In this document: positions 1-12,615 of the stretch, piece by piece
How the letters are laid out: every line of letters begins with the position of its first letter
Numbering within the stretch: the stretch's first letter is position 1
From: Epiperipatus broadwayi
Taxonomy: Eukaryota > Onychophora > Udeonychophora > Euonychophora > Peripatidae
Assembly (NCBI GenBank): GCA_028023455.1
Contig: JAQFVV010000232.1
Location: 496,001 to 560,000, forward strand
DNA length: 64,000 nt
Direction of reading: 5' to 3'
Made by a program: the position numbers and the translations under genes
The notes under the pieces: generated by a model
What the model saw: the letters and a program-made list of their open reading frames with translations, nothing else
The model's database searches: none
What the model was told of the DNA's origin: nothing

Positions 1-724
1 CTCCATTGCATTCCTCATTAAATTTCCAAAAGATTAATGTATAATATAACTTATCTAAGGTAATTCATCACTTCAATACTTCGAGAAATAAGGACATTAT
101 AACTTTCAATTTTTCATGATAGCCCCTCAAAGAATTTTTCCATACAGGCATTTGCAATGAATATGTCATCTCTAATAACAAGTAGTTAATATTGATCAAT
201 AATTAGTGTAATCTGAATATTATAATAAAGAACTTCAATAAAGTTTGTAATTTATTAAAAAATTAGCCATTAATTTTTATATTACAGGAAAATATGAGGA
301 AAAATTACAAAGTTAAAATTATACATAAAAATTAGTAGGGTAAAAAGCAAACCAAAATAATATATGCTAAATACATTATAGTTGGTGATGATGAAAGCTT
401 AAGACAGATTACGATTCCATACACGATGTAGCTAAACAAAAAAAAGGGGGCTTAGAGTCAATGCTATGTAGTATATTAATAATAGTATACTTTATTATTT
501 ATCCTACTTGTCAGCAGCTTGTGGCAAGCACACACTTCATCTTGTTAGATGGAATTTACCTAAAATATAAAATCAAGTGATTATTACAAAATGATATCTT
601 ACAATTAAAAATAATACTGCAACCAAATGCAAATACAACTTACCAATTAGAGCTGCTGATGATCATCTATAGGGGGAGATCTTGACTGAGCTGGCATGCT
701 AGTTGACCCTCTGGCAGAAGCTGA
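1..724. other. AT-rich flank, no gene seen
   Basis: AT-rich sequence without a recognisable ORF, repeat pair or RNA gene. It may contain the 3' untranslated end of the neighbouring piggyBac remnant, but I could not find a convincing terminal inverted repeat. Confidence 0.5.
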
Positions 725-2640
725 TTACAGTGGTGTCTGAGGTGTGGCACCTATCACACTCTCACTGTGATAGATAGCAAAACAGTTCATCACAGCACTT
801 TGGCAGAGTGTGACAGGTCTACACTCCATGCAGTCAAAAAAACGTTCATGCCTTTGTTTCTTTTTTAGGCAGACAACACATGTTCTTTTACAAATATTGT
901 GTTGGCGAAGGTCAACTAGGGCTATGCTTTCCACTGATAAGTTGAACCAGATGTGGTACGACATGAACTCTTGAAGAAAATCCATCAATGAGACTCTTTG
1001 CTAAGGCTCTACGAAAAGTTAAAAGTTTCCATTTTCTTCTGTTTCACAGTCATATATTCTGTATACAGAATATATTATACAGAACATATGCATTTGTGAG
1101 AGCTGTGTCAAAACAGTGCCAGAAAGAATGCATTTGCCATCGGACAGACTTTCTCTTCCAACCATACTGAAGTCATTTCCGATTGTCCAAGTCTACTCCA
1201 CCTATGTAGCAGTTGTATATTTTTATTGCAGGTGGGCATAGATATGACTGACATGTCTCATTTTTGAGTCATCTTTTAAAAGCATCATCTCCAGAAGGTG
1301 GATAAGCATTGGTAAGCATTGGAATTGGCTTCTTATCCACCCAAATTAAAAACTGAAGACCACTGCCTTGATCAATTACAAAATGTGAGTCTCCCCTATT
1401 ATTTTTTTTTTATAATTTTTATACAGTTCTTTGATGCTGTCAGAGATACCGCTTCTATTTGCATTTAGTATGCCACAATAGTAGAGTTTGTTTGCAGATA
1501 GCTCTTTTGCTAACTGTATGCTTATAGTATATACAAGTGCTTTAATATGCTAGATGAAGAAGCTGTTAGTGATAACAAAAACAATCAAAGTAAATTAATC
1601 CAGGTCTAGTACTTTCAAAGTTTTTCCCTCGTATTCATGGCCAAAATAGATTTTAAATCATTGCTGTCATTGATAAATGATAATGTATGTAAATGCGTAT
1701 GCAAATTAACTTGTCCATTTTTTTGAAATAGCAAAACATGTGTCACATCTATTGATCGCGCATACGCTTGTAAAAAATCTATCACAAAAAATAATGTGAT
1801 GCTGTTTGGATAGATATGGTAAAACTACGGAAAGCACACCTAACCTAGCCACCATCTGAAGTTGTACTTTTACCTGTAAACAACTCCATATGGACACATA
1901 TCCATTATGGCTATCTGCACATATCCCCCATTTGAACCCTCACTTTATCGGTTTTGAGGACTCAAATTGTTTCATGCTATTACGACCAGTAAATTTAGTA
2001 ATAGCTTCATCAACTGCTACTCTCTTTGCATTTGATATGCAATCTTAAAATTTACATTGCAGTAGTCTAAAATTGGCCTAAATTTATAAATTCTGTCAAA
2101 ATCATTACTTTTAGCATTTGGCATGGTTTTATTATTGTTAAAATGTAGGTAAGATAAAATTGAATAAAATCGACTTCGTGTCATAATATTTGCAAAATAG
2201 GGTTGTTTAACTATCAAATCAGAACTCCATAAGTCATTTAATTCATATACTGGACATAAGAAGGAAATACCTATTATCAGACCAAAAAATGCAGATAATT
2301 TGCGACATGATAAATTTACCCAATCGTGAGCTTTTTTTTGTTCAGCGTATATTTTCATTTCAAGAATTATTTTTTCAAATACTATTTTATCAAATAATAA
2401 TTGAAAAAAGGCTAAAATTGCATACTCACTCGTGGTGGAAAACTTGAGCCCAGGAGACTGACCCGCTAATGTTTAATTGGCAACGCATTCAGATCGGATC
2501 GGGAAGATGAGCATGGAGTAGGCTGAGCTGGAATAGACACATCTGTAGCACTTCTACTCAAACAATTTTTTTTTGGTACCACATCTGACTCAGATAATCC
2601 TCAAATGAGCTGTAAGAAGAAGTCTCGGAGTTTCAAGGCT
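725..2640 (-). pseudogene. piggyBac-like transposase, degenerate
   Basis: Remnant of a piggyBac-superfamily (DDE_Tnp_1_7) cut-and-paste transposase, read from high to low coordinates. At 2017-2358 is the N-terminal part of the domain (LIIGIS, MTRSRFYSILSYLHFNNN, then a stretch like the family's D..KIRPILD). At about 1998-2020 is VAVDEAITKFTGR, the first catalytic Asp. At 1706-1897 is IIFCDRFFTS, corresponding to the family's DNFFTS and the second Asp. At about 1140-1260 is CPPAIKIYNCYIGGVDLDN with the third Asp (GGVD). At 725-988 is the C-terminal cysteine-rich zinc-binding domain (CVVC...CMEC...C...CF..YH). These pieces lie in different frames with intervening stops, so the gene is dead, although all three catalytic Asp positions can still be read. 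The N-terminal acidic part, to about 2640, is only weakly readable. TTAA-flanked ends were not identified. Confidence 0.88.
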
Positions 2641-4606
2641 CACTTATGAAAAAGTTGCTGTCATTGCTTTTTCCGTTTTTAGCTTTGCGGTGAAAAATCT
2701 CCGTTATACTGAAAAAACTGAAAAGAAGACAAAAAATTACAGCTACTTGAGTACAAAAATTATCAAAAAATTATCAATTTTTGAGATACAAAATTACAAC
2801 TTACATTTTCTGAAAAGTACGTTAAAGATGGATCCAAAGATGTGAAAGGTGTATGTGTCGTGTAGACCATGTAGTTTCCCCAATAATTCTACACTGAAAC
2901 TGTATATTATAAATTCGAAAATTCTAGAGCACTTTAAGTGCTCATAATAACGAATAAGTTAAAAACTTTACTATGATGTCATCCATTTTATAAAATGGCC
3001 AAAAAATTTAAAAAAAATTTTTTTTATGAAGATTATAGTGATTGTAAATCAAAATAGTGGCTACAAAATAATGATCGCTATTGTAAAATTTTCACATAAA
3101 GGTCATGCACTTAGTGGAATATAGGTGTATATTACAGTGTAATGGTATGGAAGTAGGGGTAAATATAGGGAAATGGCAAATCATCACCAACCACAAATAT
3201 CATATCCAATTAAATAATCATGAGGAATGAGAATAAAATATAAAATCAACACCTATAAAATGAATGAGCATAAGTCAGATCAGCAGTACAATAACAATAA
3301 TTACACTACATTGCTAATAAGCTGTAATATCGCCAACAATTGTTAATAATAATAATTAAGCCATCTCCCTTGTGACTGGATTTAAGAGATACACTACAAA
3401 ATAGGCTACTTATCTAGTCCCTGCCAAACTTAGGGCAAATTATAACAATAATCTGAATTCACATACTTTGTCACTCATCATAAATAAATAATGCTGGGAT
3501 GCTGATCATCATCAATGCTCTGCCACAAGGTACCATTTGTGAATTAGCCAACTGTAAACTAAATTTCTCATAAAACAAACAAACTCCAATGAATGGACCT
3601 TTGCGCTATCCAGAGTTGTCATCTAAATGGCCAAACACAAACCTTTATATCAATATAACTTACCATTGCTTACAATCATAAAACTCTAGGAATAGTATAC
3701 ATAAACAAGAGTAAGATAAATATAATAGTTTACTCTACTTTATATGATTTTCCTGGAACAATTTAAAAATCATAAAACACAAAGCTTTAATCACATTCCC
3801 AATTCAGAGAACTGATAGTTGCAGGAATAGACATTAACACAAATATTTTTAATACGTTAATTAATTAATACACTAACTGATTAATAAGTACAAAACATTA
3901 AAGGTGACAAGATATAATAATTCAAATATACACTTCATCAAAAAATATAATTTCATATAGCAAAAGGGATTCCCCATCTTGATTTTCATTCATTAATTGA
4001 ATTAACTTTTTCTATCATTGAGTTATTTCAGTTTTTCAATAAGTAAAACTGAAAAACAATTTTTTAATGAGAAATGAGGAATTAAATTAGTTTAACCCTT
4101 TATACAGGTTTGAAGGGAAAAATCAAAGAAAAAAAAATTTCAAATATAAAAAAAAGGCCAATTTAATAAAATTCATAGGAAAATGTTAAAATAATAAAAG
4201 TATTCATTCTTATCAATAATTATTTCTATAAAATTTTTAACTATAAATAGATATGTGCATATTAAAAAATATCTTATAACATGGTTTCAATTTTCTGTAA
4301 AGTTCTTCTTTGGAATTGCAATTTAGTTTTCCATTCCAGGCTAACGTAGTTAAATTTTTTCCATTTTGCACTATATTTTCAAGGTAACACACAGAAAAGA
4401 ATTATCTAATTAATTTTTCCAGCTCAGGATTATACATAAAGATAGCCACTCACACTTTTGGATGGAGACAAGCTGTTTGCAGATGACTTGAAAGCTATTC
4501 TTCTACATTTTTTTAGTAAAGTTACATTGAAGTAGATGAAATTTTAAATAAATTTAACACATATTTGTCAATTTAGAAACCATTTTTTTAAACTACACTT
4601 CTCCTT
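2641..4606. other. intergenic or intronic AT-rich DNA
   Basis: No gene, RNA gene or repeat pair that I can support. Simple poly-A and poly-T runs only. Confidence 0.5.
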
Positions 4607-4732
4607 TAGCTAAACGAAGACTCTTCTACTGACCTCTTCAGCAGCTAAATCAAGACTTCCATGGACTTCTTCAGTAGCTGGATCAAGATTTCTACTACCC
4701 TCTTCAACAGTTATATTAACACTAGCCTCTTC
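4607..4732 (-). repeat. 33-bp tandem repeat, 3.8 units
   Basis: Three full 33-bp units (4607-4639, 4640-4672, 4673-4705) and a 27-bp partial unit (4706-4732). Read on the minus strand, the array stays open for about 39 codons. It encodes an 11-residue repeat of the form EE(V/G)xxSLDLAA (for example ATEEVHGSLDLAAEEV). The third unit from the top diverges and then meets a stop. The period is a multiple of three and the units differ mostly by substitutions, so this may be a fossil of a repetitive coding region. I do not recognise the protein. Confidence 0.6.
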
Positions 4733-6531
4733 TTACAAGATACCAAGGTCTACTGATTAACCCACTACCCTATTTTTGGAACCCTTTCTCCAACCAATCT
4801 CAGTCTTGTTTCCTACATGACCAAATTAAATACTGACTAATTAGGTCAATTAAAAAAAATTCCAATTATAGTTCTGAAATCCCTCTTTAATTAGTTTTTT
4901 TTTCTTATACCAACAAATAAGATAATCTTTTAATTATCCTTGATTTTGGAAAAATAAGTACATTATTGACTATTATTAATTATTTCTTAGGCTAGAGATT
5001 ATTTTAAATTTAGTTAAAAATAATATATATTATCACATATAACTATATGGTACCAATAATTTATTTATCTTTTTTTCCCCATGTGTATTATCTTTTTTTA
5101 AAAGATTTATCTAAAATTTTTATTCCATGACTATCTAAATATCTAAAATGGATAAATGGCCTCCAAAATGCATTTCTTTGGAGAGATAAAGATAAAAAAA
5201 ATAACTCCAATTAATTAAAACAAAAGTTTAACAAAATGATAAAATTTTATTTATTTTTCTTTTCTTTTAAAACTTTATTTACCTCTCTTATAAATTAAAA
5301 ATTAAGTAATTTACTGAAGATAATTTTTTTTTCCTTAGTACTTTTTCAAAAACTAAAATTAAACTAATAATTCATTATAATTACAGAAGAGAACAAAAGA
5401 AATTGTTTATTTGATGTTATATTTTTCTCTCTCACAAATATTTACTATTTATAATATTAATCTTATGTTTAAAAAATGTTTAAAATTTTTCATATTATTT
5501 ATTTGATGAAGAAAATATTTAATTAAATCACATACCCATTATTGTTATTATTAAAAAAATATGGGAAAATTAAAGTTTCTCCATTAGTTCATATATTCTA
5601 AACTTGACTCCTTCTGTTCGAATGGATGCTAGGTTGAATTTTAAGCAATTGGACAGATATAATTTAAAAGATTAATGGACCAAATATGTATTATATATGG
5701 TTCAAAAGAGCAAATACTAAGGAATGTCATAATGCTGAAAAAATAGTTTTTATCCTTACAAAATATTAGAAGAATTAATTTTTTAACAATTTTACAAATG
5801 CTTATTTTGTTATAGGATCACAAATTCTAAATTTTGAAAGTTAAATTTTAATCCAACACTTTTCTAGACAGCTTAATCAGATTCCTTATGAAATTTTAAA
5901 AAGAGATATAACATGACTTACCTGAGAATATTCTTAATTATAAAACATTGGTAATAGATACACTAAAGTTTCATTTTTGTTAGCTGACCCAGAACTTGTC
6001 TTTCTATGCAGCCATCTGCTGCACATATACTTCTTTCTAAGTTAAAAAAGAAATATTTCACAATAAGTATTGTATATCAGATATAATGCAAACAGAACTT
6101 TCATTAATTGTAATTTATTATAAAAATGAAATTAATAACTGTGAACGGTCATATTTGTACATTCACAGAACAAAATCCAGTTTGGAAAAATTATCCCAAG
6201 GCCGATCTCGATGAGAGTTTGAGACCTCGAATCCAATCATACTTCAGTTCCTTCACCCACACTCTGTGATTTACTACCATATGAATGACATATATGAGGT
6301 TACACTTAGACTCTTTTTCAATTCACATTCCGGAAGTACCAAAGGGTGAAGTATGAGACTCAAAATAATATGAAACTAACATTAATTTATCTAATACCTA
6401 CACCGATGGCTGTTAGATAGTGTGCCCATATATAACTGGAATTGGAGTGAATAAGACAACAGACCCTAATAAGTTTAATATAATTTAATCATAGCAAACT
6501 TATTTAATAACAACAATGACAACTAAGTGTG
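4733..6531. other. AT-rich DNA, no gene seen
   Basis: Nothing recognisable. A slightly GC-richer patch at about 6190-6350 contains tRNA B-box-like words but no A box or foldable tRNA. Confidence 0.45.
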
Positions 6532-7008
6532 TTGATCTGAACTTGGAATCTCGTTTTGTATGTGCCTTATCTGCATAGGGAGTATGTTACAGCTCATTGT
6601 GCATTATTAATAAAATTAGTCATATTCCAATATGATCACTTTTGTATTCTTAACCGCAGCTAACCTTGTAGCCATAACATAGCATAAATCAGGCATAGTA
6701 GATTAATTAAATTGATAATATTGTTAAAAACATAAATTACCTAGAGAGTACATGAATTACAAGTTTTCAGCTTTGATTGCAATTTTAACTCTCTAGGTCA
6801 TTATGTTTTTAACAATATTATCAATTTAGTTACTCTACGGTTGGATATGCCTGATTTGTGCTATGTTATGGCTACAACATCCGCTGCGGTTAAGAATAAT
6901 AAAGTGATCACATTGGAATATGACTAATTTTATTAATGCACAATGAACTGTAACATATTCCCTATGCAGATAAGGCACATACAAAATAAGATTCCAAGTT
7001 CAGATCAA
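6532..7008. mobile_element. foldback / hairpin MITE, 477 bp
   Basis: A near-perfect inverted repeat: left arm 6532-6748, loop 6749-6787, right arm 6788-7008. The arms begin and end with TTGATCTGAACTTGG and its complement, and meet at CCTAGAGAG / CTCTCTAGG. They differ by scattered substitutions and small indels. There is no ORF. No clear target-site duplication flanks it. A non-autonomous foldback DNA transposon is the simplest reading. Any transcript through it would form a dsRNA hairpin of about 215 bp. Confidence 0.8.
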
Positions 7009-10000
7009 TGCTGAACTAATGAGAGCAATATGGAGGGATGAACTGGTGACCTGTAATATAACTTCAGATACTATGGCATTATATAAACCAATACAGATGT
7101 GCACCTTAAATGTGCCGTTAATCATGATATTTATTACCGTGTAATCGGTTCCCATTGACAGCACGACTTGCTATTACAAATATATAAACCTAAATTCGGG
7201 TGATCAGAGCAGCTATATAAAACCATCTGGACCCTTGTGTTCCAGTTCTAAATGAGGAAGCTGTCCAAATTGGGAAAAATGGGTTGACCTTAAATCAGAA
7301 GTCCATCTTAGTAAAATAACATATAGCAAAGCATAAGGCACATATGTGCTTCCCAAGAACCCTCGCAACACTAACTATAATAACAGCAATTAAAATTACC
7401 ATACGCTACTCTAGTTTCGTCTGTGAAACTACCATATGCTAGTTCATGAAATAGTATTTATAAAACATGCTACTAAAAGAATTAATTAAGCAATCTAGTT
7501 TATAAAGCAATCTGCAAAGTGTAGACTATCACTAAAGGAGGGATAAAGCATATTTGGACTTGCAAACTTAATTATCACTAATATGCTTTATACTATCACT
7601 CTTGCTTTATCTTAACTCAGATATTTATCATTCTGCACACCTACCTTCCTTTAAGCTAAAACATAGTAGTTTAACTAACATATAAATGGGTTTCCAGATC
7701 GGAGATTGGTATATGTGCCAATGAGAAACATAAATAACTATTCGAGAGCATCTAATTGTCTTTCCTCCCTTGATAATATTAGCAATCTTCGCTCTGAAGG
7801 CATAGCATAAATTAATGAATACATTGCAATAAAATATAGGCATAAGCATAGATGAGAATATATAGAATAATAATTGAATACAGTTATTATCTTTACAGAA
7901 GTTTAATTCAGAAATTTACTTGAACTTCAAATTAGACAAAATTTTGCAAGTTAACCTTATTAACTTAAACTTACATTTACTATTTATACAGTTCGAAGCA
8001 AATTTATTTTACCAAGTTTACTATTAAGTTTGTGCACATTTATTATATAAAATAGCTAGTTTTAAGAATCATTTAACTTGATTTAGAGTTTAGTTTAAGA
8101 GCTCTGCAGAGAGTTTGGTAACAATCTTCTGGCTGTGATGGCTTGCATTGTGTGGCACGAACATTCACTAACAGGCTGGTTCATCTGCTACCCTTCTCAG
8201 CAGGCCAATGTTCTTATTATCCTACCATTTGCATAGACTTGTCTCCCATGAGGAAAATGGCAATCGGATGCCTTCTAGCCTCTGACTTTCATTGTAAATT
8301 TTGGCATAGTATCTGGCTGCAATTGATTTATAAAATGACGAGTGAGTCTTTTTAAATTAAAACTGGGGTTTCATACCAACTCTTTCTCATCCCCTCACAA
8401 GCCATTAAGTTATTTACAATTTTTAGTTTTAAATTTTCAGTTAATAACTCTAATAAATTTTAGTAAAGATAAAAGATCCAGCTGGAGCTATTGACAAGCA
8501 GTGCCAGTCCAATGATTTTATCTTTGTTTTTTAACTTTATTTTTAAATCATCTTTAAAATTTCTGTTCTGAGTTTACAAACTAACTAGATGTATTTCCAA
8601 AAAACCGATAACCTCTTTTTTTTAAAAAAAGATTTCAGTTCTGTCAACATTCCAATATATGTATAACACAGTCATTCCTGAACTTGACATTTATATGCGA
8701 AAGGAAGCACATTTCTCTATGAAATTTATAATAAATCAGAATTCTAAACAATTTACTTCGCCAGTTGTTTGTAATGCTTATATTGCACTTTAATGCAATT
8801 TAGTGAAGTTATTAAACTAATAAACAATAATAATATTTGCCTTAGCTCTTTCAGGGTATGTTAACTTCCATATTTATAGCCTTTGTTGTTAATGATACAG
8901 AAGTTAAAAAAATTCATGTTTCTAAAATCTATTACAGTACAGCTTCCCTCGCATATATGTAGGTGCTTATCTACACAACTTATTTTAACTTAGTATTTTT
9001 TTTAAAATTATAACTGCGTGTTCCTTATTATAGACATACGTAATTTAATAGCTTATGTTCACTATATAAACACATATTATAATGTATTTCACAATATTTT
9101 ATGATTAATTTAAACACTACTATGCATGAACTTGGATGGGTTAAGCTAGAAAAAACACTACTATAGAATATAGTAGGTGTAACGGGATGTTTGACAAAAT
9201 AATACCATTTCATTATAAAATAATTGCAAAAAAATTTAATATGTAATATAAAATTTACAGCAAAGAGAGTGACAAAATAAAAGAAATTTTTTCAGCGTGT
9301 AGTGCAAAATAAAATATTCATGAGAATAAAAAAAATATCCACAGAGTACAGGTCGATTTTATCTGTTCATATAACAAGATCTAGCATCTAGGCAAAAGTA
9401 CCTAGAGTCCAATCAAGCGCAAGATACATAAGTCAGGAACACTCATGAACTCTGCCCTATATGCCTATTTTCCAGATCTACCAACTTATGAGCAAAAATC
9501 CCGATGATACCGATCTAATTTATCTCTCTCCATGGGCATCGCAAAGCAGAGACACAAAAAGACACTAATTTGAAATTATCTAACGGAATATTTTAGCACA
9601 AAATATAAGTTTGACCCAATTAAAGGTCGTAACCTTTCACATTAATTATATATATAATATTAGCAGGAGATCATCTAGTCAGAGCGAGCATAATTTAATA
9701 ACTAAGATATTAATATTTAAATAAAACAATGATTCTGCAAGTTTATGATATATATATGATTTATTAATTTAAAGAAATATACATAAATACTTGTTTATTA
9801 ATCATCATTGGCCTCTTGACGTACATATAATTTGATTGACATTTATACGGTAGCATGCAAATCATATGACATTTGTTTATAACTTAGAAAATGACAACTT
9901 AAATTATTATTCTATTTTATAGCGGCTAGTTCATATGCCAATAATTTATGAATATACTGATGAATGATTTAGTGCTACAAGGAAATATCTTTGAGAGATA

Positions 10001-10526
10001 CCAATCCACCCCACAGAAAAGAATAGCACTTTACCGATTTAGCTTACAAAGATTATTTTATGATTGAAATATTAACTTTACTACAAAATACATTTTTATT
10101 AATAGGTGAAAGCTCGTTACCATATATATATATAATGGCATCGCAAAAAGACGCGCATATGAAAATATTAATAAATATAATAAATAGATTTGTTTAGTAG
10201 AATCATAATATTACGGTTTATGGACATTCATAGGTTTGAGTTATAGCGAGAACTTTAAGAGAGCGGTGTAAGCATGGTAGCGGAATTAGGTGATCCAATC
10301 TCGGATCCGAAAAATGTGTTTCCAAATTTAAGGACGAATTCTTTCTGCTACTTTGGCAGATTCGTATATTATATACTATCTAAATTACTGACTTGTGGTA
10401 AATAAATTGTTTTCCTATACAGATAAAAGTACATTGTCAAAAATTGTTGATGCTAAAAGACAAAAGAATTATGTAAATTATATTACCATTTATAATATTA
10501 TTTTTATAAAGCGCAGTCGATATTGA
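7009..10526. other. AT-rich DNA, no gene seen
   Basis: No coding potential or repeat pair found. A moderately GC-richer patch at 9360-9560 and another at about 10250-10345 stand out in composition but carry no motif I can name. Confidence 0.45.
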
Positions 10527-10569
10527 AATAAATGAGAGAGTGCAAGAAATTTGCACTCTCTCATTTATT
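10527..10569. repeat. perfect 19-bp hairpin
   Basis: Arms 10527-10545 and 10551-10569 are perfect complements (AATAAATGAGAGAGTGCAA and its inverse) around a 5-nt loop, GAAAT. It could be the scar of a small element or a cruciform site. It is too short and too perfectly paired for a typical miRNA precursor. Confidence 0.7.
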
Positions 10570-11858
10570 ACCATTTACTTAAAGCATTAAGATCAATAAT
10601 ATTGTTTACTTATACATTCATTATTTTATAATTCAGTATGACCATCGACTTTCTATATGGCTGGCAATCTTAACTAGGGCTTATATTATAAGCTCTCTAA
10701 AAAATCATGCTAGGACTTATTTTCTCATTAAGTCCTATTTTCAGAAAACATAGTATTATTCAGCTAATCAGTATGTATGTTCATAGCCAACATTTAACAT
10801 CTAAACTATTATTGAATCATGTGTTCAGGCTATGCATTCAGGCATCAAAATATATAGAATTAATAAAATGGGATATTTTTCCTTAGTGCTTTATCTGGTT
10901 GAATGCGCTTTCAGTGCTCAGTAACGAAAGTGCACTCAGCTAGAAAACAACCCACCTCACCAAGCATATGCACATACATATACTTAAGTATTACATATAC
11001 AATAAAGTGTAAATTAAAATTACATATATAGGATTAACTATTATCTGCAAATGTTAATAACTGCAAGAAAACTTGCAACTAAATAATAATGATACATAGA
11101 AGGTTTTTTTCATTTTATAAAACATCAAAGAATTTTGCTACTAAAATTTTCCATATTGAAATGCATGTCAAAGACTTCAGTTTAGTATGTAGTATAGATC
11201 CATTATTAAAATTGTATTAGCCAGATATATATTTCCCTGTAAAATTTTCCATTTATTTTTCAAATACATTTGACAATTTATATTTTTCTCTCTTCCTTTT
11301 TGCTTCCTAAACTTTTCAGTTCATATGAAATCTAATAATGTGATTAAAGTTATTTGAAAATATTAAATATAATTAACAATATTGAAATAAACTTATTTTT
11401 TATAAACTCCATGAATAGTCAAACAAAACAAAATTAAATAAATAAAATTAACATTTTAAACTATATTAAGATTTTTGAAATTGTGAACAAAATTAAAAAA
11501 AATTAAATTGCAGCTGTAATTTAATCACAGCCGAAAACCAATTTAATGAAAAGAAATTAATTAGTTCAAATTTCAAAAAGTTTAAAATTCCCCACAACTT
11601 TATATATTTTATTGTGATAGTCAAAAAATACCTTGCAGTCATATTTTGATGCAAAAATCAAAATATATATTCTTTACAACATTAAATTTATATTGTTCAA
11701 AATAGTTAACATAAAATTTACAAAATTCAAAAATATTTAGACAATGAACTAAATATTTTGAATAATCCATATTTGAATTCAAAAAAATTGTATTATAAGA
11801 AAGTACAATTATACTACTCTATTTCAAAGCAATAAATCACTTTGTCTATTGCACTTAC
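10570..11858. other. DAZAP2-like intron (3' side), AT-rich
   Basis: Lies immediately downstream, in gene direction, of the minus-strand exon at 11859-11999. It begins with a canonical donor (GTAAGT) and so is intronic. I looked here and further left for the last DAZAP2 exon (the family ends in a Gly-Gly-Tyr-Thr-x-Trp motif) and did not find it. Confidence 0.6.
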
Positions 11859-11999
11859 AGGAATGACAGGTTGAGCAAGATCAAATCGTGCACCAGCATC
11901 AAATCCTCCTTGATAAATAATTGTTCCCTGTGGTGTGGTTACATATGGCAACTGACCTTGTGGGTAGTAGACTGGATTGAAACCTTGAGGTGGAATGCC
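11859..11999 (-). CDS. DAZAP2-like protein, internal exon
   Basis: A 141-bp exon of exactly 47 codons, phase 0 at both ends. It is preceded on the minus strand by a T-rich acceptor (TTTTATTTAG) and followed by a GTAAGT donor. The peptide starts GIPPQGFNPVYYPQGQ and contains TIIYQGGFDAGARFDLAQP. The block YYP-x-G...G-T-(I/V)...GG(F/Y)DAGARF is the hallmark of DAZ-associated protein 2, a small Pro/Tyr-rich animal protein. In mammals DAZAP2 is linked to RNA-binding partners, stress granules and transcription-factor or ubiquitin-ligase adaptor roles. Splicing from the exon at 43054-43148 gives ...YYQTV|GIPPQG... without a frame break, which supports one gene. The conserved C-terminal exon is not in the window. 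Identity is strong; the biological role here is inferred from the family. Confidence 0.88.
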
Positions 12000-12523
12000 C
12001 TAAATAAAATTACATTTCATTTAATACTTGAAAATTAAAGTATTACATTTTTTTTTTTGAAGAATTTAAAAACTAATATTCAAATAAAAACAAACAGGGA
12101 AATCATACTATGGGCATTAATAAATAAAACAGTTCAAAAATATTGCTGTACAAATTTTAATAAGAACTTTCATTAAATATGCACATTTAAAATAATATAT
12201 ATTTTTAAAAAAATGTATATATACATAGCTGTATTTTCTTTAATGAGGCCTCTTTAACAATGAATTACAACTCATGAGTTCATATTATTACTAAACTTAT
12301 ACTATCATTCCAGGATATCTGCATTACTGCTATATATTTTTTATATTTCTTATAAATTAATATTGAATAGACCTTATTTATCATTGTTTAGCATGCTATA
12401 AATATAAATCACCTTTAAAATAGCTCAATCAATATTAAAAAAATTATTAATATACATATTTAGATATATTTTGGGCTCTAACAATGAAAAAAACTTTCAA
12501 AATGACAAAAATCTAAAAAAAAA

Positions 12524-12539
12524 GGGGGGGGGGGAGGGG
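12524..12539 (+). repeat. G-tract (G11-A-G4)
   Basis: Sixteen bases of almost pure G in a very AT-rich setting, preceded by an A-run. It lies about 75 bp upstream of an LTR, outside it. It could be a remnant polypurine tract or a slippage tract, and could form a G-quadruplex. Confidence 0.6.
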
Positions 12540-12615
12540 TAATTTCTCAAAAAATAAATCATGAAAAGGTCAACTTAACAAAATAGTGACTTTAATTAAC
12601 CAATTAGTGAATATA

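Noticed and set aside
6190-6260. Possible tRNA-derived SINE head (CGAATCC, GATTGGATTCGAGG)
   Set aside because: Could not place an A box or a tail, and saw no second copy in the window.
1-11858. Search for the last DAZAP2-like exon
   Set aside because: No stretch encoding the conserved C-terminal Gly-Gly-Tyr-Thr-x-Trp end with splice sites was seen; it presumably lies left of the window.
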